Source: Bacteroidales bacterium UBA6408 (GTDB lineage: Bacteria > Bacteroidota > Bacteroidia > Bacteroidales > UBA932). Taken from it: a stretch of 15,627 nt of DNA. A program made the translations under genes and the position numbers. The first letter of the stretch is position 1. Each line of letters opens with the position of its first letter. The notes beneath the pieces were generated by a model, which saw only the letters and a program-made list of their open reading frames with translations, searched no databases and was not told the origin of the DNA. The stretch lies in the NCBI GenBank assembly GCA_002439805.1, contig DJPQ01000028.1, positions 44,185 to 59,811 on the forward strand. Direction: 5' to 3'. Below, one piece after another: positions 6,429-13,972 of the stretch.

Positions 6429-7586
6429 TTACTCTATGTCGGGGTGAAAATCCCCGATTAGGCTGCTGTAGTCGAATGTAATCTTGTTCCTGGCGTAGTT
6501 AAGGGCGAAGCGGTCACGGAATCCCGATTCTTCCGCGATGTGGTCAAGCGTAGCCTGGGGATGAGCCTCGCGGTAGAGACGGGCATGCTCCAAACGGAAG
6601 GCGTTCACGAAATTGTAGAACCCGACCTCGGCGATATATTCCTTCGCGAGGGTCTTCTTCCCATAGTCCATCATGTCTATGACCTCGGTTTTCAGCAGCC
6701 CGGAATTAAGGTACATCCTCCCGATTATTTCCACAAGTTCACGGTGTATCTCCTCTTTCTCCCCATTGTCCGCGAATACCTCCTCTCCGGATTCTTCTTC
6801 CCCGCCGTCTTTCCACATCTCTCCTCCATCGGACGCGCCGGTGCCGTCATCCTCCTTGTTTCCCGTGGACTCGGAAGCCTTTCTTTGCGGATGAAGCACC
6901 TTCAGCAGGAACACGATCATCCAAACCGTCATCACGACATCTACTCCGAACTTCACCCACCGGCTTTCGGTCAGGAACACCACCCACGAGAGGATGAACC
7001 AGAAGAACGGGAGATAGACCACCGTCCTCGCGAACTTGCAGGGAAAGTCCTGCTCGCAGGAGTAGTTGTCGTAGTGGTATTTGTCAATCTTGCGTTTCAG
7101 CTGCACGGAAACCGTGGCAGTGTAGGACATCAGCAGAAGGCTCACGGCGCCGCCGGCAATCATCAGCGCGTGCCACCGGGATTCCACCCATTCTCCGCAG
7201 GTCAGCGAGACGATGCAGAGCACGCACAGCGCGACGAGCGGAAGAATCGTGAACAGGAGTCCCCGCCAGCTGTCGTAGATGTTCCTGCGGTCGAAGTAGC
7301 GTCTGAACAGCAGCGCGAAGCAGACCGGGTAGTAGAGAATCCCGAATATGCTGACATAAATCCACGTCGCTTCACTCGACGGGTCAATCACATAGGGGAA
7401 CTGGAGCAGGCAGACGGCGTAGAAGAAAGTCAGCTGCCTCCTCGCCGGATAGTAGTAGTCCGCCGCGTCTCCCGAATAGGGGACGCAGACATGAAACCAC
7501 CGCACGAGCGCGCAAAAAATGCCAGCCAGAATGTAGGTCAGGCAGGCATCCGCAAAGAATATGTCCGAAACGGATTGATAGTTCAT
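6429..7586 (-). CDS. Membrane-anchored AraC-family transcriptional regulator (7TM N-terminus)
   Basis: Predicted 385-residue protein from the ATG at 7586. A GTG two codons upstream (7592) is in frame but less likely, because GAGG sits immediately before the ATG. About seven hydrophobic segments fill the first ~230 residues (near 18-34, 54-70, 76-97, 110-131, 142-160, 190-208 and 213-231, numbering from the GTG). A low-complexity acidic linker follows (about 238-282). The C-terminus is an AraC-type double helix-turn-helix: LAKEYIAEVGFYNFVNAFRL (316-334), then LDHIAEESGFRDRFALNYARNK (349-370). The final recognition region departs from the usual FKKxxGxTPxxYR form (here ARNKITFDYSSLIGDF). The layout suggests signal sensing in the inner membrane and direct promoter binding. 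Its gene lies between the glycan locus and the fimbrial operon, and matching sites lie before itself and before the fimbrial operon, so it probably controls fimbriae. The signal is unknown. Confidence 0.8.
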   Translation of the reverse strand: MNYQSVSDIFFADACLTYILAGIFCALVRWFHVCVPYSGDAADYYYPARRQLTFFYAVCLLQFPYVIDPSSEATWIYVSIFGILYYPVCFALLFRRYFDRRNIYDSWRGLLFTILPLVALCVLCIVSLTCGEWVESRWHALMIAGGAVSLLLMSYTATVSVQLKRKIDKYHYDNYSCEQDFPCKFARTVVYLPFFWFILSWVVFLTESRWVKFGVDVVMTVWMIVFLLKVLHPQRKASESTGNKEDDGTGASDGGEMWKDGGEEESGEEVFADNGEKEEIHRELVEIIGRMYLNSGLLKTEVIDMMDYGKKTLAKEYIAEVGFYNFVNAFRLEHARLYREAHPQATLDHIAEESGFRDRFALNYARNKITFDYSSLIGDFHPDIE

Positions 7587-7588
7587 CC

Positions 7589-7660
7589 TCACAAACAGCT
7601 TTTATCCTGCAAAATTAGTGAAAAATTCGACTGAATGTGCGGGATAAAAGCGGTTTGTGA
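7589..7660. repeat. 23-bp imperfect inverted repeat around the regulator promoter
   Basis: Arms at 7589-7611 and 7638-7660 match at 21 of 23 positions as reverse complements, with a 26-base spacer (7612-7637). The left arm begins with TCACAAAC and the right arm ends with GTTTGTGA. The left arm ends two bases before the regulator ATG (7584-7586) and overlaps the -7 box by two bases. A DNA-binding dyad for autoregulation is the likeliest role. Transcripts coming from the upstream GH97 gene could also fold it into a large stem that hides the regulator's ribosome-binding region. An invertible element is less likely given the short spacer. Confidence 0.7.
7610..7617 (-). promoter_or_regulatory. 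Bacteroidales -7 box for the AraC-like regulator gene
   Basis: The minus strand reads TAATTTTG, an exact TAnnTTTG match, inside the inverted repeat and 23 bases before the ATG at 7586. Transcription should start near 7602-7606. No TTTG is found 19-21 bases upstream; that position falls at the inner end of the right repeat arm. This is consistent with control by a bound regulator. Confidence 0.5.
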
Positions 7661-7701
7661 AAATCGGGCTAATGGCTGCCGGAGCGGCGACCCGTCGCGA
7701 A

Positions 7702-9816
7702 TCAGAGCGAGAACTCTATCGCGAATCCGCCTCCCGGAGCCGCAGTTATGTGGAGGCTGTCGGCGGCGGTCACGGTACGCCTTGTGACGGTGTAGGCCTG
7801 CGGGTTGGTGCGGTAGTCCGCGTCCGGCGCGTCCTGCCAGATGGTGGCCTCATAGCTTCTGCCGCTCTCAAGGAAGTCGAGCGGTACCTCGAAGTCGCGG
7901 CGGTTCTCGTCCGTGACTCCTCCGGCGAACCACCGGCCGGTGCCCTTGGCCTTTCTCGCCACGACCACATAGTCTCCCGGCTCGGCAAGCAGGTAGCGGC
8001 TCTCTGACCAGTCAACGGCGACATCCTTTATAAATTGGAAGGCGTCCATAAACCGCCCATAGTTCTCAGGCAGGTCGGCGGCCATCTGGAGCGGTGAATA
8101 CATCGTCAGATAGAGCGCGAGCTGATTCGCGATTGTCGCGTTCACCTTGGAGCCGTTGTTCGAGAACTTGCTCAGGTCCATCTCGAAGATGCCAGGGGTG
8201 TAGTCCATCGGACCTCCGTTGAGGCGCGTGAACGGCAGAATCGTCACGTGCTTAGGCGTCGTGCCGCCGAAGGCCTGATACTCCGTTCCCCGCGCCGACT
8301 CGTTGCCGATGAGATTCGGCCATGTGCGGCAGAGTCCCGTAGGGCGCACCGCCTCGTGGGCGTTCACCATTATGTGATGTTTCGCGGCCTCGGTGACTGC
8401 GTACATATAATGATTTACCATCCACTGTCCGTAGTGATGCTCTCCGCGCGGAAGTATATTCCCGACATATCCTGATTTCACGGCGTCATATCCGTGTCTG
8501 TTCATCAGGTCGTAGGCCGCCTCCATGTGACGTTCGTAGTTTCTCACGGACGACGAGGTTTCGTGGTGCATGATCAGGCGTATGCCCTTGCTGTGGGCGT
8601 AGTCGTTGAGAGCGTCGATGTCGAAGTCGGGATATGGGGTCACGAAGTCGAAGACATAGTCCTTGCTGTTGCCGGACCAGTCTTCCCAGCCTATGTTCCA
8701 GCCCTCGACGAGAATCGCGTCAAACCCGTTCTCCGCGGCGAAGTCGATGTATTTACGCACATTGTCGTTGTTCGCGCCGTGCCTTCCGTTAGGCTTGGCG
8801 GAGAAATAGTCGGTCTGTCCGAGATGAACCGACTGGAAATCGTCGGTGTAGGACCATGAGGACGCGCCGGTAATCATCTCCCACCAGACACCCATATATT
8901 TCACTGGGTGTATCCAGCTCACGTCGTCCAATGCGCACGGCTCGTTGAGGTTGAGCACGAGACGGCTCTGAAGCATGGCGGTGGCCGTTTCCGTAACCTG
9001 CACGGTTCTCCAAGGGGTCGTGCACGGGGTCTGCATATAGCCTTTCCAGCCCTGCGCGTCCGGAGTAAGGAACGAGGTGAGGACATGGGTCCGGGGGTCG
9101 GCGAGCAGGTGCATGCACGGGTATTCCAGAAGCGCGGCCTCGTGGATGTTCACATAAAGCCCCTCCTCCGTCTTCATCTGCACGGAGGTCTGTATCCCGC
9201 ATTTGGAGAAAGGAGTCTGGGACATATTCCCGCAGATTTCATATTTCTCCGGAATCTCGGAAATGCGGCTTTCGATATATTCATACTCCTGGGTATCGTG
9301 GTCTCCGGGAATCCACCACGCCTTCCAGTCCCCGGCGAGCGCGAACTGAGTCTTCTCTTCCTTTATGACGAAGTAGTTGAGCGGCTGGTCGCCGGGAAAT
9401 TCGTAGCGGAAGCCGAGCCCGTCGTCGAAGAGGCGGAAGCGCACCGACATCAGCCGCCCCGTCGCGCCCTGCCTGAGCCGGACGAGCAGTTCGTTGCAGT
9501 TGCTGCGGATAGAGTCCTCCTCGCCCCACACGGGATGCCAGGTTTCGTTATGGGAGTCCCTCGCTTCGCCGATGAGCTCGAAGCCGTCAAGAAGATTGCC
9601 GTCACGGAGCTCAAAGCCGAGGGCGCTCGGAAGTATGACGTCCGTCTCGCCATGTTTCAGGGAATATTCCGGAGTGCCGTCATCGGTCAGGGCAAACCGC
9701 ATTTCGAGTGTGCCTGACGGCGATTTCAGTGTCGTCTCGTATTTGTCCGGAGCATCCCCCGAACAGCCTGCCGCCACGAAGGCGACGAGCGCAAGAATGA
9801 ATGTCTTTGTTTTCAT
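7702..9816 (-). CDS. GH97 family glycoside hydrolase, SusB-like inverting alpha-glucosidase type
   Basis: A 704-residue lipoprotein (lipobox FVAAGC, Cys18), close in length to SusB (about 738). The order is a GH97 N-terminal beta-sandwich (about 25-290), a (beta/alpha)8 catalytic barrel (about 300-580) and a C-terminal beta domain. The SusB active-site glutamates all appear at a constant offset of 20: E419 in HHET (SusB Glu439) and E488 in NAHEAVRPTG (Glu508) as general bases, E512 in ARGTEY (Glu532) as general acid, and E506 in IGNES (Glu526) as a calcium ligand. ILVEGWNIGWEDW (368-380) is also typical. In established GH97 biochemistry the Glu set marks the inverting alpha-glucosidase group, whereas retaining alpha-galactosidases use an Asp nucleophile. 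Hydrolysis of terminal alpha-glucose from imported oligosaccharides is therefore predicted. It lies 55 bases after the GH27-like gene, with AAGGAA just upstream of the ATG, and is the last gene of the locus. Confidence 0.9.
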   Translation of the reverse strand: MKTKTFILALVAFVAAGCSGDAPDKYETTLKSPSGTLEMRFALTDDGTPEYSLKHGETDVILPSALGFELRDGNLLDGFELIGEARDSHNETWHPVWGEEDSIRSNCNELLVRLRQGATGRLMSVRFRLFDDGLGFRYEFPGDQPLNYFVIKEEKTQFALAGDWKAWWIPGDHDTQEYEYIESRISEIPEKYEICGNMSQTPFSKCGIQTSVQMKTEEGLYVNIHEAALLEYPCMHLLADPRTHVLTSFLTPDAQGWKGYMQTPCTTPWRTVQVTETATAMLQSRLVLNLNEPCALDDVSWIHPVKYMGVWWEMITGASSWSYTDDFQSVHLGQTDYFSAKPNGRHGANNDNVRKYIDFAAENGFDAILVEGWNIGWEDWSGNSKDYVFDFVTPYPDFDIDALNDYAHSKGIRLIMHHETSSSVRNYERHMEAAYDLMNRHGYDAVKSGYVGNILPRGEHHYGQWMVNHYMYAVTEAAKHHIMVNAHEAVRPTGLCRTWPNLIGNESARGTEYQAFGGTTPKHVTILPFTRLNGGPMDYTPGIFEMDLSKFSNNGSKVNATIANQLALYLTMYSPLQMAADLPENYGRFMDAFQFIKDVAVDWSESRYLLAEPGDYVVVARKAKGTGRWFAGGVTDENRRDFEVPLDFLESGRSYEATIWQDAPDADYRTNPQAYTVTRRTVTAADSLHITAAPGGGFAIEFSL

Positions 9817-9871
9817 GCGTTCCTTATTGTTTTAGTGTGCGGGCGCCGTGCCGCAAAACACATTCCAAAAA

Positions 9872-11236
9872 CTATCTGTACCGGGAGCATCCGAAGCCCG
9901 GGCACGGCCTTTCGCAGGGGGTCACTTTCACGACCATGCACGAATGCGGGGCGAGCCTCCTGCTGAACCCGCCCTCCGCAACGCCGAGCTCCGAGTGTTC
10001 CCAAAGGTCGCGGACACTGGCGGCTCCGCTTTCTATTCCAAGCGTCTCGGAAAAGCTTATGCCGCAGTCCATTGCCACATCTTCCCGGTTGAACAGTCCC
10101 ACGACGAAGCTTCCGTCGGGCAGCCTGCCTACCCATGTGGAACTTTTGACGTCGTGTATGTTGCGGCTCAGAGGCTTCGCGACGAATCCCCGCCGGTTCA
10201 GTTCGATGAGTTCGGCGTTGCGATAGATTTCCATAGCGTCGTCGGTGACCGTGTCGAACTGGTCGGCAATGGCGAGAGCCGAGCCACCCATGACCATGAG
10301 GGAAAAGAGGAAGCGCCGTTCGGCGGTGTTCGCGAGCCTGTTGAGGCGCATGAAGTCGCCGTCGGCAATCATCTGCCCCTTCACGGCAACGTCCGAGAAC
10401 CCGACCATTCCGTCAAAGACATTGGGGTACATCGGCCAGTGATTCTTCACCTGTCCGCGCCTGCGTGCGCTGACGAAGTTCCAGTCTCCCTCGAAGCAGT
10501 CGTCGTCAATCCTTATCATGTCCCCGTAAAGCAGTTCAGTCGCCGCATGATTATAGCAGTTCGGCATCACAAGACTGAGGAAAATCTCGTCCCCGGCCTC
10601 CTCCATAATCCAGCGCAGCGCCTTTGCATAGCGTCCGGTGCCGTATTTCCCCTCATAGTTCTCAAGGAAATCAATGCGGAGGAAGGTGAACCCGAGATTT
10701 ATGAAATGGCGCACATATCCTTTCACCCACTGTTCCGCGCCGTGTTTATCGACGTCGACCCAGTGAAGCTCCCCGTTGAACGGCCTGTCCCCGGCAATGT
10801 CCCTTGCCCGGACGGAAGTTCCTGAGACGGGGCAGTTCCGCTCGTATGCCGTGCGCGTCATCCAGAGAGGGTTGTAATAGACCCCGGCCTTCATCCCCTT
10901 GCTGAAGATGTAGTCGTTCCACCATGCGAAATCGTGCTCCCAACCGCTGTTGTACTTGGTTATGAAGCCGCGTTCGTCGATGGTCTGCGCCGCCTCTATC
11001 CACCCGTCGTTGGAAATCATGTCGTAGCCGCTGTCCCTGAGTTCCCTTGCCACCCAGTCGATGTTGGCCTTCCACCGCTGCTCCATAATCGGGACATTGC
11101 GGTCGTAGCAGTACTCGTAGGCAATCCAGTACATCGGTCCCGTTCCCTTGCGGGTGAACCTGCTGTCCCTTGCGCCTAGCTGAGAAGGCAGGAGGAACAG
11201 CAGTGTCAGTGTAATGATTGTCAGGCGTTTCATCAT
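9872..11236 (-). CDS. Clan GH-D glycoside hydrolase, GH27-like alpha-galactosidase relative
   Basis: A 454-residue secreted protein with a signal peptide (MMKRLTIITLTLLFLLPSQL, cleavage probably after LGA). GH27 landmarks appear in order: SGYDMISNDGW (69-79, matching LGYxYxNIDDGW), GMKAGVYYNP (114-123), LGFTFLRIDF (181-190) with candidate nucleophile D189, and IRIDDDC (241-247) with candidate acid/base D246 four residues after R242, as in human alpha-galactosidase A. A C-terminal beta-sandwich follows: VVGLFNRED (378-386), ASVRDLW (406-412), LAPHSCMVVKV (428-438). Clan GH-D enzymes retain configuration and cleave alpha-galactosides, alpha-GalNAc or, in isomaltodextranase, alpha-1,6-glucans. 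The sugar-contacting first Asp of the DDGW motif is Asn here (N76), so specificity is open. The start overlaps the SusE-like stop by four bases; a second ATG follows directly. After the sandwich there is an unusual Cys/Pro tail with Cys at 441, 445 and 450. Confidence 0.8.
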   Translation of the reverse strand: MMKRLTIITLTLLFLLPSQLGARDSRFTRKGTGPMYWIAYEYCYDRNVPIMEQRWKANIDWVARELRDSGYDMISNDGWIEAAQTIDERGFITKYNSGWEHDFAWWNDYIFSKGMKAGVYYNPLWMTRTAYERNCPVSGTSVRARDIAGDRPFNGELHWVDVDKHGAEQWVKGYVRHFINLGFTFLRIDFLENYEGKYGTGRYAKALRWIMEEAGDEIFLSLVMPNCYNHAATELLYGDMIRIDDDCFEGDWNFVSARRRGQVKNHWPMYPNVFDGMVGFSDVAVKGQMIADGDFMRLNRLANTAERRFLFSLMVMGGSALAIADQFDTVTDDAMEIYRNAELIELNRRGFVAKPLSRNIHDVKSSTWVGRLPDGSFVVGLFNREDVAMDCGISFSETLGIESGAASVRDLWEHSELGVAEGGFSRRLAPHSCMVVKVTPCERPCPGFGCSRYR

Positions 11237-12102
11237 TCTCCGAGATATTCAGCCTTGAAATCAAGCGTCGCAGTGTTGAGCGTGAGCCTGTACCTTCCGG
11301 CATCGGTTACCTTGAACTTCTGGTCAGGCGTTCCTTCCGGCATGAGAGCGACCTTCCCTTCAAACCCGGCCTTTGAGAGTTCGGTTCCGTTCTCGTCGGG
11401 AGCCATGTAGGTAGGGCAGTCCCATGAGTACTTGGTAGGGAACTTGAACTCGCCCGCCTTCAGTTCTCCCTCAAAGCTGTGAACATCGCCGTTCTTGTCG
11501 AGAATTGTAGGCTGGTTGATGTCCCATCCCGTCGGAGCGGCGTCCCCGACCATATAGACGCGGCCTTCTTCCCACTCCCGGAATTCCGGCTCCTCAATCG
11601 AAGACAGTTTCGTGGCAGTGAGCATAAGCTTCACCGGATTCACTTCGAGGCGGTACTTCCCGCTCGTGCCCTTTGCCATCCCGAAGAAATGGTCATCCAC
11701 GGTCATCTCGCCGGTAGCCGCATCCTTCAGCACGGCCTGGGCGAGACGGAGTTTGTTCTCTCCCTCCTTGAGATAAGCGTAGGATTCGCCTTCGAGAACG
11801 GTCTCCGGAAGCAGGAACTTGGCCTTGTCCCAACTGTCAACGGAGACGCAGAACTTGATGAGCTTGTTCTCCGCGCTTCTCACGAGGTCAATCTCGTAAG
11901 TGAACACGTCCGGGTCGTCGGTGGTGCTCATCGGCATAGGGTCCGCGCTGTCCCATTTCCCCGGAGCCGCGCCGAGCATATAGACCATCTTGTAGTGCTG
12001 TTCGAGCTTGATCGGGCCGTTGTCAGCCGGTTTCTTTTCGCATGAGAGGAGCGCTGCAACTCCGCAGATGAGCGAAGCCGCCTTAATAAGATTTTTCTTC
12101 AT
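11233..12102 (-). CDS. SusE/SusF-like outer-membrane glycan-binding lipoprotein
   Basis: A 289-residue lipoprotein with signal and lipobox ALLSC (Cys21). It appears to contain two tandem beta-sandwich modules of the SusE/SusF kind. The first starts near YKMVYMLGAAPGKWDSADP (37-55) and the second near GRVYMVGDAAPTGWDINQP (180-198). Both carry the (V)YM(V/L)G.A.P..WD signature seen at the start of starch-binding modules, and the second ends in GRYRLTLNTATLDFKAEYLG. SusE/SusF proteins sit on the cell surface and bind glycan through aromatic residues without catalysis. The native SusE has three domains, so this is a short relative. It lies 41 bases after the SusD gene, and its stop overlaps the GH27-like start, so it belongs to the same operon. 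Exact ligand is unknown; an alpha-glucan is the simplest guess. Confidence 0.75.
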   Translation of the reverse strand: MKKNLIKAASLICGVAALLSCEKKPADNGPIKLEQHYKMVYMLGAAPGKWDSADPMPMSTTDDPDVFTYEIDLVRSAENKLIKFCVSVDSWDKAKFLLPETVLEGESYAYLKEGENKLRLAQAVLKDAATGEMTVDDHFFGMAKGTSGKYRLEVNPVKLMLTATKLSSIEEPEFREWEEGRVYMVGDAAPTGWDINQPTILDKNGDVHSFEGELKAGEFKFPTKYSWDCPTYMAPDENGTELSKAGFEGKVALMPEGTPDQKFKVTDAGRYRLTLNTATLDFKAEYLGE

Positions 12103-12143
12103 AATGTATTGATTTTAAGGTTTTTGCGTTTACTAAAATGGAT

Positions 12144-13886
12144 TTATTCAACTTTCGGGTAGCCCGGGTTCTGTTCCAGCGCACGGTTGCTGCTGAGCAC
12201 GTCACGGTGTAGCGGCATGATTTCGGTGTGGCTGTCGCTGTCGGGGGTCTTGTCCCACCAGATTCCGGAGCAGAATCTCCCGAAACGGATGAGGTCTGTC
12301 CTCCGCCTTCCTTCTGAGATGAACTCGCGTCCCCATTCGTCAAGAAGTTCATCCTCCGTCAGTTCTACCGGACCGTCCGGCATATATGCGTATGAACCCC
12401 ATGAGGCTGCGGGGTAGTTCCTTTTCCTCACGCCGTTGAGCAGCTGTCCGGCTCCCGAGACATCGCCTGTGCGGAACTTGCATTCAGCGAGGGTATAGAC
12501 TATTTCGGGAAGGCGTATCTCCACATAGTCGGACTCAGTCTGTCCCTCATCGTCATCACCGTAAAGCGGATACTTCACATACCTTATGCCCGAACTGTGG
12601 TCGCCGTGCAGCATATCCGAAGTTGGGTCAGAAGGAGCGCTTCCGGGAGGAGCGCTTCCGAAATTCGCCACTGCGTCACGCAGGTAGAGGTCATAGCCTC
12701 CGGTCGGCGAGACGACCCGCTTCGTGACCCCGTTCTCGACATATTCGAGGTAACCGAACAGGAGCATTCCCTCGCGCTTGCTGCCGCCGAGATTGCGGTA
12801 GAGCTTCAGGCGGTAGTCCTCCGGATAGGTGCGGAACTTTTCCGCCGTCCTTCCGAGCTTCGTGGTGTAGGGGTTTCCGAGCGGGTCGAAGCTCGGCGCG
12901 AAGCCGTACTTGCAGTTGTGGTCGCCGTTTCCGGCCATAGTGTCGCCGAGATAGTTTGCGATGGTGCGCGCAGGGACCGTCCACCAGAACATATCCCCCG
13001 AATAGAGCCAGTGGCTGTAGCCCTTTGCCGACGGGAAGGCGAAAATCACTTCCGGACAGTTCTCGTTGTCCCAGTCATAGACCTCGTCCCATGTCTTTCC
13101 GAGGGAGTAGCTGCCATAGACCCCTTCGATGATGTCCCGGGCATATTTCTCGCAGTCCGTCAGCCGGGACGTTCCGACCCATTTCTCCGCGTTGAGGTAG
13201 AGCCTTGTCAGCAGCGCGGCCGCTCCGGCCTTTGTCCACTGCCCCTGGTTAAGCCCGTTCCCCGCTGCCCCGCTCTTGACAGGGAGAGCCTCTACGCAGT
13301 CAAGCAGTTCTGATTCAATGAAATCAAATATTTCCTGCGGCTTCACCTGCCCCGGCGAGTTCCTGCTCGCGTCGGTGCTCACCGCGAGCGGCACGTTCCG
13401 GTACATTCCGAGCAGTCTGAGGTAGAACCATGCCCGGAGCGCCCGGCACTGGCTCTTGAGTCCCTCAAACTCGTCTTCCTTGAATCCGAACCTCTCCGCG
13501 CTGAATCCGGCGAGGTCGTCGAGCACTGAGTTGCACTGCATTATGCCGGTGAAGCACCCGTCCCATTCGGTCTTGAGCACTTCTTCCTCTATCGTCCACG
13601 TGTGGTAGTGCAGCCGGCTCCACTTGCCGCCGTCCTCCCACCAGTCATCCTTCTTCCACGTGGCAATCTGGTCGGCGGTCAGTTCCTCTATGACCTGCCG
13701 CGACTGCACCGTCCAGTAGGCGTGCTCGAAAGGGCGATAGACCGCCCGGATGACATCGTTCTTCGTGTTGTACCAGTTGTCGCTTGAAACCTGGTCGTAT
13801 ATCTTTTCGCCCAAGTCGGTGCACGATGCCGCGAAAATGAGCGCCGCCGCACCGAGGACAATCCTTATATGATGGTTGACTTTCAT
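12144..13886 (-). CDS. SusD/RagB family outer-membrane nutrient-binding lipoprotein
   Basis: A 580-residue protein from the ATG at 13886. The frame continues to a TTG at 13904, but the ATG gives a clean lipoprotein signal (MKVNHHIRIVLGAAALIFAASC) with Cys22. The start of the mature protein, TDLGEKIYDQVSSDNWYNTKNDV, is typical of SusD, where a conserved Trp follows the region holding the first helix. Further marks are CRALRAWFYLRLLGMYRNVPL (helical TPR-like part), PEVIFAFPS, and the late EWGREFISEGRRRTDLIRFGRF plus the terminal QNPGY. SusD proteins act as a hinged lid on the SusC barrel and capture oligosaccharides at the cell surface. The gene follows SusC directly and precedes the SusE-like gene, the classical order. 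The 76 bases from the SusC stop contain a short tandem repeat (separate entry). Confidence 0.92.
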   Translation of the reverse strand: MKVNHHIRIVLGAAALIFAASCTDLGEKIYDQVSSDNWYNTKNDVIRAVYRPFEHAYWTVQSRQVIEELTADQIATWKKDDWWEDGGKWSRLHYHTWTIEEEVLKTEWDGCFTGIMQCNSVLDDLAGFSAERFGFKEDEFEGLKSQCRALRAWFYLRLLGMYRNVPLAVSTDASRNSPGQVKPQEIFDFIESELLDCVEALPVKSGAAGNGLNQGQWTKAGAAALLTRLYLNAEKWVGTSRLTDCEKYARDIIEGVYGSYSLGKTWDEVYDWDNENCPEVIFAFPSAKGYSHWLYSGDMFWWTVPARTIANYLGDTMAGNGDHNCKYGFAPSFDPLGNPYTTKLGRTAEKFRTYPEDYRLKLYRNLGGSKREGMLLFGYLEYVENGVTKRVVSPTGGYDLYLRDAVANFGSAPPGSAPSDPTSDMLHGDHSSGIRYVKYPLYGDDDEGQTESDYVEIRLPEIVYTLAECKFRTGDVSGAGQLLNGVRKRNYPAASWGSYAYMPDGPVELTEDELLDEWGREFISEGRRRTDLIRFGRFCSGIWWDKTPDSDSHTEIMPLHRDVLSSNRALEQNPGYPKVE

Positions 13887-13915
13887 ATATTTCCGTATTT
13901 TCAATTTATCCTGTC

Positions 13916-13972
13916 GTCAGAAATCAGTACTGTCAGAAATCAAACTGTCAGAAATCAAACTGTCAGAAATCA
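13916..13972. repeat. Tandem repeat over the SusC stop codon
   Basis: The 11-base core GTCAGAAATCA (plus strand) occurs four times, starting at 13916, 13932, 13947 and 13962. The last three copies are spaced exactly 15 bases, the first 16. The copy at 13962 is the end of the SusC gene (codons ATT GAT TTC TGA on the minus strand). The following 15-base units restate TTT GAT TTC TGA CAG in the same frame, so the last residues and stop are reiterated downstream. The array fills most of the SusC-SusD spacer. Likely origin is replication slippage. Confidence 0.9.

Noticed and set aside
6540..7634. Long plus-strand open frame (364 codons) opposite the regulator gene
   Set aside because: It is rich in His, Arg, Glu and Pro with no domain, signal or start context. 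The minus-strand frame encodes clear transmembrane helices and an AraC domain, so this is an antisense shadow of GC-rich coding DNA.
7589..7660. Phase-variable invertible promoter
   Set aside because: Bacteroides invertible promoters have inverted repeats, but the segment between them is normally well over 26 bases, and no invertase gene is in the window. Kept as a dyad or stem instead.
9817..9871. Hairpin between the GH27-like and GH97 genes
   Set aside because: Only a four-base GCGG/CCGC stem with poor flanking pairing can be drawn, not enough to call a terminator or regulatory structure.
9848..10825. Plus-strand open frame opposite the GH27-like gene
   Set aside because: No recognisable domain is present, while the minus strand keeps GH27 catalytic motifs in register.
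13887..13904. Longer SusD starting at TTG 13904
   Set aside because: The ATG at 13886 is a stronger start codon and gives a standard lipoprotein signal; the extra six residues add nothing recognisable.
13916..13972. CRISPR-like short array
   Set aside because: The units are contiguous 15-16 base tandem copies without distinct spacers, and the last copy is part of the SusC coding sequence.
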